Source: JAHBNG01 sp039028975
Lineage (GTDB): Bacteria > Chloroflexota > Anaerolineae > Caldilineales > Caldilineaceae
Direction: 5' to 3'
Assembly: GCA_039028975.1 (NCBI GenBank)
Contig: JBCCHB010000013.1
Span: 62,001 to 126,000 of the forward strand
Length of the DNA: 64,000 nt
Shown here: positions 30,878 through 40,198 of the stretch, one piece after another
Position numbering within the stretch: position 1 is the stretch's first letter
How the letters are laid out: each line of letters begins with the position of its first letter
Program-made: the position numbers and the translations under genes
The notes under the pieces: generated by a model
Databases searched by the model: none
Told to the model about the DNA's origin: nothing
The model's input: the letters and a program-made list of their open reading frames with translations, nothing else

Positions 30878-33781
30878 ATGAGAAAGATGAAAACAACGAT
30901 GAGAAACAGAGCAGGGCTAATCACCCAGCTACTTATGGTAGTAGCGCTCGCTCTTACCCCACTTGCTGTGCTTCCCCAAACCGCGCAAGCACAGACAAGC
31001 ACTGAGGATCACACTAGGGATCGCAGTACCAACTTCATGCTCGACGTTGCTTTGAATGGACTTGAAGACTTGGGCGATGACTTTGTTTACGAAGGCTGGC
31101 TGATTGTTGATGGCGCTCCCGTCTCGACCGGGATTTTTCGCATCAATGCAGACGGTGAGCTTAGCGATAGCAGCTTCGATGTCAGCGCGCATGATCGCCA
31201 AAATGCAGCCGCGTTCGTGCTAACCATTGAGCCTGCAGTCGACGACGATCCTGCTCCAAGTGATGTCCACGTTTTGGGTGGTGAACTTGTCGATGGCAGC
31301 GCTGCATTGAGTGTTGGCCATGCCGCTGCATTGGGTGACGATTTTTCCACAGCCGCAGGCAGCTTTATCTTAGCCGCACCCTCTGGTGGCGAAGAGCAGC
31401 CGGCCGTCAATGGCATCTGGTGGCTTGATCCAACAACTGGACCCGGTCCTGGGCTAGATCTGCCCACGCTACCCGCGGGCTGGACATATGAAGGCTGGGT
31501 TGTGGGCGAAGATGGTCCCATTTCTACGGGGACATTTACATCCGTAACTGGCGCAGATAGCGACGCAGGCGGGCCAACTGCCGGTCCCGAAGACACGCCG
31601 CCCTTCCCCGGTCAAGATTTTGTTGACCCTGCCATTGACTTGACCGGCTATTCTGCGGTTATCTCCATTGAGCCAGTACCCGACAACAGCCCCGCTCCTT
31701 TTGCCTTCAAGCCGCTGGTTGATATTAACATCGAAAATCTAACTAGCGCCACGAATCCGTTACAAGTCATGATGAATCAGGCCAACACCCTGGCCACTGG
31801 CACCGTAACCTTCCTGCAGCCGCTAACGCTTAACTTTAACGGTCTGGAAGATCTCGGCAACGATTTTGTCTACGAAGGCTGGCTAATTGTGGATGGCGCT
31901 CCTGTTTCAACAGGCCTTTTCAGCATCAATGAGAACGGCGCTCTAAGCGAAACGACCTTCTGGGTAAGCGGTGATGTTCGTGACAATGCAACCGACTTTG
32001 TCCTAACCATCGAGCCGGCGGTAGGCGATGACCCAGCCCCCAGCGATGTACATGTCCTCGGTGGCTCGTTTGAGAATGGCATTGCCAGCCTAAACACTGG
32101 TCACCCGGCTGCGCTCGGCACCGATTTTGCAGACGCCAGCGGTAGCTTCATTCTGGCGGCGCCCTCTGGCGGCGAAGAGCAGCCCCATGTAAACGGCATC
32201 TGGTGGCTCGATCCGAATGCGGGTCCCGGCCCGGCACTGAACTTACCCGAACTCCCAGCCGGCTGGGCATACGAAGGTTGGGTTGTGGGCGAAGATGGCC
32301 CCATCTCCACAGGTACCTTTACTTCTGTAACTGGTGCAGATAGCGATGCTGGTGGACCAACGGCTGGTCCCGAAGGCACGCCACCTTTCCCCGGTCAAGA
32401 CTTTGTTGACCCTGCTATTGACTTAACAGGATATGCAGCCGTCATTTCTGTTGAGCCAGTACCCGACAACAGCCCGGCCCCCTTCACCTTCAAGCCGCTG
32501 GTTGATACCAATATTGAAGACCTAGGCATGGGCGTTTTGCAGGCCATGGAAAACCAGTCCGCAACCATCGCAAGCGGAACGGCATTCTTCTTGACTGAAT
32601 TGAAATTAAGTGTTGAAGGGTTGGAAGATTTAGGTCAAGGTTGGGTCTATGAGGGGTGGATTATTGTAGACGGTATGCCTGTCTCTACCGGCCTCTTTAC
32701 CATCGATGCCGAGGGTGTACAGAGTGAGCAAGTCTTTATGATTGATGCCCGCGATGCCCGCGCGGCAACGGCCTTTGTGTTGACGATAGAACCGACACCC
32801 GATGATGACCCTGCGCCCAGCGCGGTTCATGTACTAGCGGGCGACCTCACTGAAGGTCTGGCTGAATTAACGGTAGGCCATCCCGCAGCATTGGGCAGCG
32901 ACTTTAGCGACGCCAGCGGTAGCTTTATTCTAGCGGCTCCCTCTGGTGGCGAAGCTCAGAGCCATGTCAACGGCCTTTGGTGGCTGGACCCTGCGGGCGG
33001 CCCTAGCCCCTCTCTAAATCTGCCTGAACTACCCGAAGGATGGATCTATGAGGGATGGGTTGTGGGTGCCGATGGTCCCATCAGCACTGGTCGCTTCACC
33101 TCTGTTAGCGGTGCGGACAGTGACGGTGCCGGACCTGCCGCAGGCCCAGAAGGCACACCGCCTTTCCCCGGCCAGGATTTTGTGTCCCCAGCTATCGACC
33201 TGACCAGCGGCTACGCGGCAGTCATTTCGATTGAGCCTGTGCCAGACAACAGCCCAGCTCCTTTTGCCTATAAGCCACTAATTGACCCCTCGATTGAAGA
33301 CACGGGTGCCGGCGTTTTGCAAGAGATGGAGCTACACTTGGAGACACTGGCAACTGGAACCGTGCTGATTATGGCGGCTGAACAGGCCGATGTAATCATG
33401 GAAGAGGCCATGCCCGAACCAGCAGCGGAAGGGGAAGCGGAGATGGTTATTGCTGCCCAAGGTGAATTTAAGGGCTCAGGTCCTAGCTACCAAGGGGCAG
33501 GCACGGCTACCATCTATACTGAAGGCGATAGCCGCACTTTGCATCTGTCAGACTTCTCTGTGACCAATGGGCCAGACCTGCACGTGCTGCTAATCAGCAA
33601 CACTGATGCCACATCAACAGATGGGTTGGGCGATTACATCGACCTTGGCTCGCTCAAAGGAAACATGGGTGACCAGAACTACGAGATTCCTGCCGACGTA
33701 GATCTTTCCCAATATAGTGGTGTGATGATCTACTGTGTCCCATTCCACGTGCCATTTGCCACCGCTGCCTTTGGAGGCTAA
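30878..33781 (+). CDS. Secreted protein of three RskA-like repeats and a C-terminal DM13 domain
   Basis: A 967-residue protein from the ATG at 30878, with CGGAG six bases upstream. A signal peptide (LITQLLMVVALALTPLAVLP, then QTAQAQ) gives export. Three repeats of about 260 residues follow (starting near 31058, 31841 and 32618). Each has two half units marked EGWLIVDGAPVSTG and EGWVVGEDGPISTG and the phrase LTIEP.DDDPAPS or ISIEPVPDNSPAPF, which recalls the anti-sigma-K/RskA extracellular domain. The C-terminal 110 residues form a DM13-like domain: LHLSDFSVTNGPDLHVLLIS, and a Cys in GVMIYCVPFHVPF. DM13 domains have been proposed to act in redox or metal chemistry. No sortase or membrane anchor is visible. 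Function unknown. Confidence 0.85.
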   Translation: MRKMKTTMRNRAGLITQLLMVVALALTPLAVLPQTAQAQTSTEDHTRDRSTNFMLDVALNGLEDLGDDFVYEGWLIVDGAPVSTGIFRINADGELSDSSFDVSAHDRQNAAAFVLTIEPAVDDDPAPSDVHVLGGELVDGSAALSVGHAAALGDDFSTAAGSFILAAPSGGEEQPAVNGIWWLDPTTGPGPGLDLPTLPAGWTYEGWVVGEDGPISTGTFTSVTGADSDAGGPTAGPEDTPPFPGQDFVDPAIDLTGYSAVISIEPVPDNSPAPFAFKPLVDINIENLTSATNPLQVMMNQANTLATGTVTFLQPLTLNFNGLEDLGNDFVYEGWLIVDGAPVSTGLFSINENGALSETTFWVSGDVRDNATDFVLTIEPAVGDDPAPSDVHVLGGSFENGIASLNTGHPAALGTDFADASGSFILAAPSGGEEQPHVNGIWWLDPNAGPGPALNLPELPAGWAYEGWVVGEDGPISTGTFTSVTGADSDAGGPTAGPEGTPPFPGQDFVDPAIDLTGYAAVISVEPVPDNSPAPFTFKPLVDTNIEDLGMGVLQAMENQSATIASGTAFFLTELKLSVEGLEDLGQGWVYEGWIIVDGMPVSTGLFTIDAEGVQSEQVFMIDARDARAATAFVLTIEPTPDDDPAPSAVHVLAGDLTEGLAELTVGHPAALGSDFSDASGSFILAAPSGGEAQSHVNGLWWLDPAGGPSPSLNLPELPEGWIYEGWVVGADGPISTGRFTSVSGADSDGAGPAAGPEGTPPFPGQDFVSPAIDLTSGYAAVISIEPVPDNSPAPFAYKPLIDPSIEDTGAGVLQEMELHLETLATGTVLIMAAEQADVIMEEAMPEPAAEGEAEMVIAAQGEFKGSGPSYQGAGTATIYTEGDSRTLHLSDFSVTNGPDLHVLLISNTDATSTDGLGDYIDLGSLKGNMGDQNYEIPADVDLSQYSGVMIYCVPFHVPFATAAFGG

Positions 33782-33962
33782 TGGTCCTAGTGGTCGCTGG
33801 TCGATTTCGCTGGTCAATTTCGCTGGTCGATTTCAACATCGAAGAGGCTGGCGACCCACAGTTCGCAGATGTTGGAAGGTAACCTTGGCTTATTCCCAAC
33901 CGGTAACGTGACGATTGTTTTGTAAGGTTAGACTGCCATAAGAATAGTATTCGAATGTAGTT

Positions 33963-34002
33963 AACGAGAAGAGGCCGGTACCTGTGCCAGCCTCTTCTCG
34001 TT
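33963..34002. terminator. Stem-loop between convergent genes
   Basis: AACGAGAAGAGGC (33963-33975) pairs perfectly with GCCTCTTCTCGTT (33990-34002). It lies between the end of the secreted-protein gene and the gene wreck that follows on the opposite strand, and could stop transcription from both sides. There is no long T-run on either side. Confidence 0.55.
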
Positions 34003-34029
34003 GTGTACGATTGAACCCGCAGCCAATGG

Positions 34030-34340
34030 TCAAGATATCTCTACGGAATCCCAGTCATCAACCGTGCGCAGACCTGTATTAAAGTTAATGCCTACGCCGG
34101 TTATTGCTTTGTTTTGGCTCTCATAAAATCTTTGAACAACGCCCGATTTCCTCGGAATAACTCTTCCAGGGTAGATACAAACAGACTTTTCCCAAAACGC
34201 CGTGGACGCGATAAAAACCAAACACCTTTGGGCCGCTTCACCAGATCATAGACGTGCTTGGTCTTATCGATATAGAGAAACCCACCGGTAATAATGTCAG
34301 AAAAGGTAGATGTGGAAGTCGGTAGAAATTTAGGCATCAT
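34030..34340 (-). pseudogene. AAA-ATPase-like/PD-(D/E)XK protein with internal deletion
   Basis: The minus strand opens like an AAA-ATPase-like (PF09820) protein: MPKFLPTSTSTFSDIITGGF, DKTKHVYDLVKRP, and the P-loop-like WFLSRPRRFGKSLFVSTLEE. After about 75 residues the text jumps, in another frame, to ITGVGINFNTGLRTVDDWDS, the usual last strand of the C-terminal nuclease domain (DUF1703). About 400 residues are missing in between. I infer a deletion derivative; the full-length family is about 500-550 residues. Confidence 0.75.
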
Positions 34341-34367
34341 AATGCCATTATACCATAGTTTGCTTCG

Positions 34368-36059
34368 TTAACTCAGGCCATAGTCGCGCTCAGCCTGCTC
34401 CTGTGTGATATACCCATTCTTCAGATCTTCCTTCACCTGCTTCTTGTCCCGCTCCATGGGATCACCCCATCCCGCGCCGGTTGCCGTCATCACCTGGATC
34501 ACGTCGTCGGTGTTGAGCGTCTCCATGCCGATGACGGCGTGGCGTTCAGACTCGCCATTGGCACGGCGGATGACGATGTGGTTGCCCGAGCCATTTTTGC
34601 CCCCTTCAAGGCCCCACGGTGGGACGGCATCGCGGGTATATGCTGCTGTTAACCAAGCATTATCCGAGCGGATGCGGTAGTCGATGCGCACGCCGTTGCC
34701 ACCGCGATACAGACCGGCCCCGCCATCTTCGTTGTGGAAGCTGAGGTGATCGACGGTGACGCCGTAGCGCGCTTCCGCAACCTCGGCAGGACAGTTGTAG
34801 GTTTCGCCGTGGAAGGCGCAGAATTGACCGGCATTGCCATCCCGCTGGGAGGAGCCACCCCAGCCACCCAACTCTGGTTCGATGACCGCGTAGCTGCGTC
34901 CTGTATCGGGATGGATGCCGCCAAAGAGGGTGCCGCAGACAGAGGAGAAGTTGCCCGCTGGTACTGTTTCGGTCATGTAAGGGGCCAGACAGCGCAAAAT
35001 CAGGTCATGCAGGCGCACGCCGATTTCGTAGTAGATGGCCATGGCCGCGGGATAGGTTGGGTTGAAGACAGTCCCTTCCTTAAGCAGAACTTTTAGCGGG
35101 CGGAATGTGCCACCATTGGCGATCATATCTGCGGAGGTGACATTCTTAAAGGCCATCTGGCAGGAGACAACGGCTTCGTCCGCACTCATGTTGAAGGGGC
35201 CAGGATCTTGATCGGGGTTGCCGGTAAGGTCAACGATAAATTCGTCATCGGTAATCTCTATGGTGACGGTGTAGATCTGACCGCTGTCTTGCTCTTCTTC
35301 CAAGCTGTAGGTGCCGTTGGGAATGTTGCGGATGGCACCCAGGCTGACCTGTTCGCCGTGGTCCATGTATGCTTCCATGGCGTAGAGGAAAACATCCTTA
35401 CCATACTTCTCTACAATCTCCAGCAGACGACGCTCGCCCACGCGTACGGAGGCGATTCCGGCCCACAGATCGCCCGTCAGAAAATCGGGCATTCGGCAAT
35501 TGGCCGCCAAAATATCGAAGACGGCACGCATCGGCTCGCCCCGCGATATAAGTTTGACGCCTGGCATGATCATCCCCTCTTGGAAGATCTCGGTGGCGTT
35601 GGGCGACATGCTGCCGGGGACCATGCCACCAACATCGTTCCAGTGGGCGATGTTGGCCGTCCAGGCGACGATTTCCGGCTCGCCATCGCCTCCGGCAAGC
35701 CCAGAATCTGCGGTCGCAAAGACGGGCATGGTCAACACCATATCATTGAGATGGGTCACACCACCATTATAGGGATCGTTGGTGAGAAAGACGTCGCCTG
35801 GTTCGATGTCGCCTGGTTGGTCGAATTTGGCGATAATCTTCTTGACCGTCTTGTCTAGAACGCCTACAAAGGCTGGAATCCCCGCGCCAGAGCCGGCAAT
35901 CTCGCCCTGGCGGTCGGTGATGCCCGTACCCATGTCCAGCACCTCGTAGATGATGGCGCTCATGGCCGCGCGGCGCATAGCCCCAAACATTTCATCGGCG
36001 GTAGCTTGGACTGAGTTTTGGATAATTTCTAATGTGATTGGATCGTATGTATTGGTCAT
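34368..36059 (-). CDS. Hydantoinase B/oxoprolinase-type subunit, copy 2
   Basis: A 563-residue HyuB protein with the same blocks as copy 1 (DPITLEIIQNSVQATADEMF, GDVFLTNDPYNGGVTHLNDM, GRSYAVIEPELGGWGGSSQR, ATGAGWGDPMERDKKQVKED) but without the 30-residue insertion. It is the last gene of a probable operon that runs from EthD (39911) through hydrolase and HyuA; a truncated dehydrogenase lies between it and HyuA. With HyuA it should form an ATP-dependent hydantoinase/oxoprolinase complex in the cytosol. Confidence 0.92.
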   Translation of the reverse strand: MTNTYDPITLEIIQNSVQATADEMFGAMRRAAMSAIIYEVLDMGTGITDRQGEIAGSGAGIPAFVGVLDKTVKKIIAKFDQPGDIEPGDVFLTNDPYNGGVTHLNDMVLTMPVFATADSGLAGGDGEPEIVAWTANIAHWNDVGGMVPGSMSPNATEIFQEGMIMPGVKLISRGEPMRAVFDILAANCRMPDFLTGDLWAGIASVRVGERRLLEIVEKYGKDVFLYAMEAYMDHGEQVSLGAIRNIPNGTYSLEEEQDSGQIYTVTIEITDDEFIVDLTGNPDQDPGPFNMSADEAVVSCQMAFKNVTSADMIANGGTFRPLKVLLKEGTVFNPTYPAAMAIYYEIGVRLHDLILRCLAPYMTETVPAGNFSSVCGTLFGGIHPDTGRSYAVIEPELGGWGGSSQRDGNAGQFCAFHGETYNCPAEVAEARYGVTVDHLSFHNEDGGAGLYRGGNGVRIDYRIRSDNAWLTAAYTRDAVPPWGLEGGKNGSGNHIVIRRANGESERHAVIGMETLNTDDVIQVMTATGAGWGDPMERDKKQVKEDLKNGYITQEQAERDYGLS

Positions 36060-36115
36060 AATTACCTAATGTCTTTTCTATAAACGTCGCGGAGAAGAAC
36101 CGTTAGCCTCGCAGC

Positions 36116-36433
36116 CTAAACTTCAATCACTACTTTGCCGTGGGCGGACCGCGGCTCGCTCAGATAATCCCACGCCTCTATGTAGCCCTCCATGGGAAAG
36201 ACTTTGTCTATGGTGGGCGTCAGAGCGCCGGACTCCAGCGCATCGTACAAGAACGCTTTGCCTTGATTGAGCATGTCGCTATCTTCCACATAGTTGAAAA
36301 GCGAGTAAGGGTGGAAGCTGGCGTTCGACACAAGCAGTTCCATTACCGGTATCTGTGGCAGTTGGCCATCGAGAAAGCCATAGAAGAACATCCGCGCATT
36401 TTTGGCGAAGGATGATTTGTACTGTTCAACCAT
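36116..36433 (-). pseudogene. C-terminal fragment of a zinc-type (MDR) quinone oxidoreductase
   Basis: The frame reads VEQYKSSFAKNARMFFYGFL, MELLVSNASFHPYSLFNY and ends WDYLSEPRSAHGKVVIEV, the last third of a medium-chain dehydrogenase. The N-terminal catalytic GroES-like part and the GxGxxG nucleotide motif are absent. The fragment begins right after the HyuA stop (36450) and ends before HyuB, so HyuA and HyuB are split by about 390 bases of foreign or residual gene. It has a start codon (36431-36433) but no good ribosome site, so I call it a remnant. Confidence 0.75.
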
Positions 36434-36449
36434 GCCTAGACTAAGTGTA

Positions 36450-38513
36450 TTATACGCTGATCTGGTAATTCCCATACTCATCTACCAGACAGTTCATGCC
36501 CGGTGGAATGACAACTGTCGTATCTGCCTCTTCCACAATGGCTGGACCCGCAAAACTCATGCCTGCTTCGAGTCCGTTGCCGTCGTAAATGGATGCCGTG
36601 TGGATGCCAGCTTCTAGATAGTCCACCTCACGTTCACCTTTGAGCAGAGCATTGGCGGATTTGGCGCTGGTAGATTGCTTCTCCGGCGTCAATTTATCCA
36701 CTTCGGCGAAAGCAATCAGATGGTAGGTCACCAACTCCACTGGCGCATCTAGCCGGTAGGTATACTCGCGCTCGTAGACATCGTGGAAGTTGGCGATGAT
36801 CTCGGTTAGTTTGGCTTCTGTAATTTCTCCGCTGGGAATCTCGACTTCGGTGGAGTGTTCTTGATTCTGGTAGCGCAGCCGCCCATAGCGTTGGTAGCGG
36901 ACTCGTCCAGCGTCGATCCCCTCGTCGGTATATTCAGCCAGAGATTGAGCCTCTAATACTGTATAGGCATCGGTCAACTGTTGGGCCGCGCCCTCGACCG
37001 ATAGCTCGACCACCTGAGTTTGTAGATAGTCGCGGCGTAGATCGCTGAGCAACATGCCCCAGGCCGAGAAGACCCCAGAATTGTTGGGGATGACCACCTT
37101 CTTGATACCCAGTTCGTTGGCCAGCGCGCAGGCGTGCATCCCGCCGCCTCCGCCAAAGGCAATCAGCGTAAAGTCCCGCGGATCGTGGCCGCGGTTGACG
37201 GAGATGAGCTTGATGGCGTTGACCATGTTGTTGTTGGCTAGCCTCACAATACCGCGAGCCGCGTCGCGTATCCCCGTTGGGCTCGAGGCCGAAATACCGA
37301 GTTGACTCGCCAGCGAATCGAGCGCGCCAGAGACGCCGTTCATATCCGCGGTCATGGTGCCGCCACAAAAGTAGTCGGGGTTGATGCAGCCAAGAGCAAG
37401 ATTAGCGTCAGTGGTAGTTGCGTGAGTCCCACCTGCGCCGTAGGAGACGGGGCCAGGATCCGCGCCCGCGCTCTGGGGACCAACATGGAGGCGGTTGAAC
37501 TCATCCACCCAAGCAATTGAGCCGCCGCCCTGGCCGATCTCAACCAGATCGACCACGGGGACCATGACAGGATAGCCCGCAGAAATCTCGGTCTGCTCGA
37601 CCATGTAGTTGGTGTTGAGCTTGATTTGACCGTTGGAGATGAGCGAACATTTGGCTGTGGTACCACCGATGTCTAAGGCGATGGCGTTTGGCTCATTAAT
37701 CAACCGCCCCAGCGCGGCCGCGCCCCAAACGCCGCTGGCTGGTCCCGACTCGATCATGGTGATGGGAATGGCGCGGGTGTTGGTGACGGTGTCGATCCCA
37801 CAGTTGGACTGCATGATGTAGGGCGTGCAGATCATACCTTCGTTGGCAAGGCGGCCCGTTAGATCATCCAGATATTTGTGGGCGATGGGCTGAACGTAAG
37901 CCGACATGACCGCAGTGTTGGTGCGTTCATACTCGCGCCACTCGCGGGTGATTTGATGGGAGGCCACCGCCGATGCCTCGGGCCACAGCTTGGTCACTTC
38001 GGCCAGAACGGCTTCCTCGTGGGCCGCGTTGGCGTAAGAGTTGAGCAGACAGATGGCCACTGCTTCCACGCCCTCTGCCCGAAAGTCGTCTAACATCGCG
38101 GGCAATCCGGTGAGATCCAGCGGCGTTGCTTCTTCGCCTTTGTAGGAGATACGCCCTGGCACCTCGCGGCGCAGATAGCGATCCACAAAGGGTTTGGGCT
38201 TCTCATAGTCCAGATTGAAGTAGTCGGGTCGGTTCCCCCGGCCGATCTCTAAGACGTCCCGAAAGCCTTGGCTGGTAATGAGCGCAGTCCTGACCCCCTT
38301 CTTTTCTGTAATGGCGTTGATGACAATGGTGGTGCCGTGGACAAAAGAGACAAACTCGGATGGCTGGATTCGGCTGGCTGCGATGACATCCATGACGCCC
38401 TGTTCAAATTGGCTGGGTGTTGTGTGGCTTTTGGCTGTACCGACGGTGCCATCTGGGTGAACATAGACTAGGTCCGTGAAGGTACCGCCTATGTCCGTTG
38501 CGATTCGGGTCAT
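36450..38513 (-). CDS. Hydantoinase A/oxoprolinase-type subunit
   Basis: A 687-residue HyuA-family protein. I start it at the ATG at 38511-38513 (MTRIATDIGGTFTDLVYVHP), with GGAG five bases upstream; a longer frame to 38612 overlaps the hydrolase stop. Marks are the ASKHA-type phosphate loops DIGGTFTDLV and IALDIGGTTAKCSLI, VSFVHGTTIVINAITEKKGV, GRGNRPDYFNLDYEKP and GGGGGMHACALANELGI. It couples ATP hydrolysis to ring opening of hydantoins or oxoproline with HyuB (34368-36059). Gap to the upstream hydrolase is 16 bases, so they are co-transcribed. Confidence 0.92.
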   Translation of the reverse strand: MTRIATDIGGTFTDLVYVHPDGTVGTAKSHTTPSQFEQGVMDVIAASRIQPSEFVSFVHGTTIVINAITEKKGVRTALITSQGFRDVLEIGRGNRPDYFNLDYEKPKPFVDRYLRREVPGRISYKGEEATPLDLTGLPAMLDDFRAEGVEAVAICLLNSYANAAHEEAVLAEVTKLWPEASAVASHQITREWREYERTNTAVMSAYVQPIAHKYLDDLTGRLANEGMICTPYIMQSNCGIDTVTNTRAIPITMIESGPASGVWGAAALGRLINEPNAIALDIGGTTAKCSLISNGQIKLNTNYMVEQTEISAGYPVMVPVVDLVEIGQGGGSIAWVDEFNRLHVGPQSAGADPGPVSYGAGGTHATTTDANLALGCINPDYFCGGTMTADMNGVSGALDSLASQLGISASSPTGIRDAARGIVRLANNNMVNAIKLISVNRGHDPRDFTLIAFGGGGGMHACALANELGIKKVVIPNNSGVFSAWGMLLSDLRRDYLQTQVVELSVEGAAQQLTDAYTVLEAQSLAEYTDEGIDAGRVRYQRYGRLRYQNQEHSTEVEIPSGEITEAKLTEIIANFHDVYEREYTYRLDAPVELVTYHLIAFAEVDKLTPEKQSTSAKSANALLKGEREVDYLEAGIHTASIYDGNGLEAGMSFAGPAIVEEADTTVVIPPGMNCLVDEYGNYQISV

Positions 38514-38529
38514 GATTTCTCCAGAGTGA

Positions 38530-39516
38530 CTATAGTCCTGCAATCCAGTTTCGGACGACGTCTGTGTACCTATCCGCTTCGGTGATGAAAGGGAAGTGGC
38601 CGCTATCTTCAAAGAAGACTAGCTCCGAATTGGGGATTTCGGCGTGCATGTCTTCGTGAGCTTGGGGAACCGTGACAAAGTCAAAGCGCCCGCTGAGAAT
38701 CAACGTAGGAATTGTGATCTGACTCATTTGACCAATCATATCGAATTCTGCAAGCAATTGGAAGCTGCGCGTCGTGGCATCGGCCTTGTAATGGGTTCGG
38801 CTGTGAATATCCGCGGCTAAGTCGGTATCTATATCCTTCCAGTACAAAGGTAATACCGTTGACCAAAGCTCAGCCCAGTGTTCATCACTTTCAAGCGGTT
38901 CAGTAAAGATTGCGTTGAGGGCACCCAGGGCCTCTTCCGTGGCCCATTCGGGAATGTTCAGTGCATAGCTCGTGTTTGGGCCGGTGCTGCCAAGGATGAT
39001 TCCACTCAAGCTATCTTGATAACGAAGAGCGTATCCAAGCGCAATAAATCCGCCATATGAGTGACCGTAAAGAATTGGTTTTTCAAGCCCCAACTCGACA
39101 CGGAGGGCTTCAGCATCGTCGGCGAAAGTATCTAACGTCACGGATTGCCAATCTTCGGGTGCCGCCGACCGTCCATTGCCCCTATGATCGTAAAAGTGCA
39201 GTTCCGCAAAATCACCCCAACTTTCTAGTGCTGGTTGAAAATATTCATGATCCAAACCGAGGCCACCATGCATGATCAGCATGGGCGTTCCGGAACCTTG
39301 CGACATGTGATAGAGACTTGTGCCATTTACATTGATCATTTCGCCTGACTCCATTGTGTCTGATGGTGTCGCATCTATTCTTTGTTCTAATAAGCTGAAT
39401 TGGCACCCAGCCAGTGCGCTACTCATAGCTAGTGTGGATGCGGCCAATGCTCCTTGTAAAAAGGAACGTCTTGATAGGTGGTCAATTGAATTTGAAATTC
39501 GGGTCTGTGATTTCAT
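38530..39516 (-). CDS. Alpha/beta hydrolase, proline-iminopeptidase-like, Tat/lipoprotein export
   Basis: A 328-residue protein with GAGGAG five bases before its ATG. The N-terminus has a twin-arginine motif (SRRSFLQGA) followed by a hydrophobic stretch and a lipobox LAGC, so a Tat-exported lipoprotein is likely. The hydrolase triad is visible: nucleophile Ser in LYGHSYGGFIALG, Asp in LSGRFDFVTVPQ and His in EDSGHFPF; the oxyanion strand is MLIMHGGLGLDHEYF. Family members cleave N-terminal proline or related amides and esters. Placed between EthD and HyuA on one strand, it may free an amide substrate outside the membrane for the HyuAB enzymes; this is inference. Confidence 0.88.
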   Translation of the reverse strand: MKSQTRISNSIDHLSRRSFLQGALAASTLAMSSALAGCQFSLLEQRIDATPSDTMESGEMINVNGTSLYHMSQGSGTPMLIMHGGLGLDHEYFQPALESWGDFAELHFYDHRGNGRSAAPEDWQSVTLDTFADDAEALRVELGLEKPILYGHSYGGFIALGYALRYQDSLSGIILGSTGPNTSYALNIPEWATEEALGALNAIFTEPLESDEHWAELWSTVLPLYWKDIDTDLAADIHSRTHYKADATTRSFQLLAEFDMIGQMSQITIPTLILSGRFDFVTVPQAHEDMHAEIPNSELVFFEDSGHFPFITEADRYTDVVRNWIAGL

Positions 39517-39563
39517 CGCTTCTCCTCGGAATTGGATTAAGTTGGTGGATGGATTCGGTTCGT

Positions 39564-39911
39564 TCAGGACGGATTGCTGTCTGCAACCAGAACTTCACTT
39601 ACCAGAAAGATTGGATCTTTGAGCATATGCATAGATTCTTGAATGCTCTTTTGCATCTGTGGGGCGTAAAAGGCATTTCGGAACGTCTCCATATCGGGCC
39701 ACTCCGCCGTAGTCATGAAGCGATGCGGTGGGGTGCTATCGTTGCCGCTACCCAATGGATCAATGGCCAGCCCATCGATACGGCTGAAATCGGAGCGGAT
39801 AACGCCAGGGGAAGACATATTGCTTTCTTGGTGTTCACCCAAGCGCCATTCGAGGAATTCATCTTCGTTGACGTCATCAGCAAGATTGTACATGACGGTT
39901 AATCGGATCAT
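39564..39911 (-). CDS. EthD-domain protein
   Basis: A 115-residue protein with AAAGGAAA before its ATG. The ferredoxin-like EthD fold is recognisable from IRLTVMYNLADDVNEDEFLE, a His in LGEHQ, the phrase HRFMTTAEWPDMETFRNAF and a terminal strand FLVSEVLV. EthD proteins accompany ether- and other degradation genes; their reaction is not well defined. It is the first gene of the group that continues to the hydrolase (47-base gap), HyuA and HyuB. Bases 39912-40198 upstream show no further gene. Confidence 0.8.
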   Translation of the reverse strand: MIRLTVMYNLADDVNEDEFLEWRLGEHQESNMSSPGVIRSDFSRIDGLAIDPLGSGNDSTPPHRFMTTAEWPDMETFRNAFYAPQMQKSIQESMHMLKDPIFLVSEVLVADSNPS

Positions 39912-40198
39912 TGTATTTCCTTTGATTTCAATCGTCCATTATGGGAACATCTAAGTAGGGGGGTGGATAGTAGGTTTCGGGGTTAGCTAGATCGCTGTTG
40001 GTTCTATATGGTCATGCTGGCATCTGTAAGCAGATTTTTACGAGTCAGGATGACCTGGATCTGCTGTCGCTGGCTAGGCGTCAGCCGCCCTGCTGGACCG
40101 ACTGAATAGTCTAGCCTATAGAGGAAATTATTTATGCCTATCTTATCATAAAGAAGCGATTCTGGCTTACTAATCTATTCAGTCCCGGTGCATCCATA

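Noticed and set aside
35208..35858. 216-codon plus-strand frame in hydantoinase B copy 2
   Set aside because: Shadow of the well-conserved HyuB frame; a similar shadow exists at the same place in copy 1.
36116..36433. Dehydrogenase fragment as a functional small protein
   Set aside because: It lacks the GroES-like domain and the nucleotide-binding glycine motif and has no good ribosome site.
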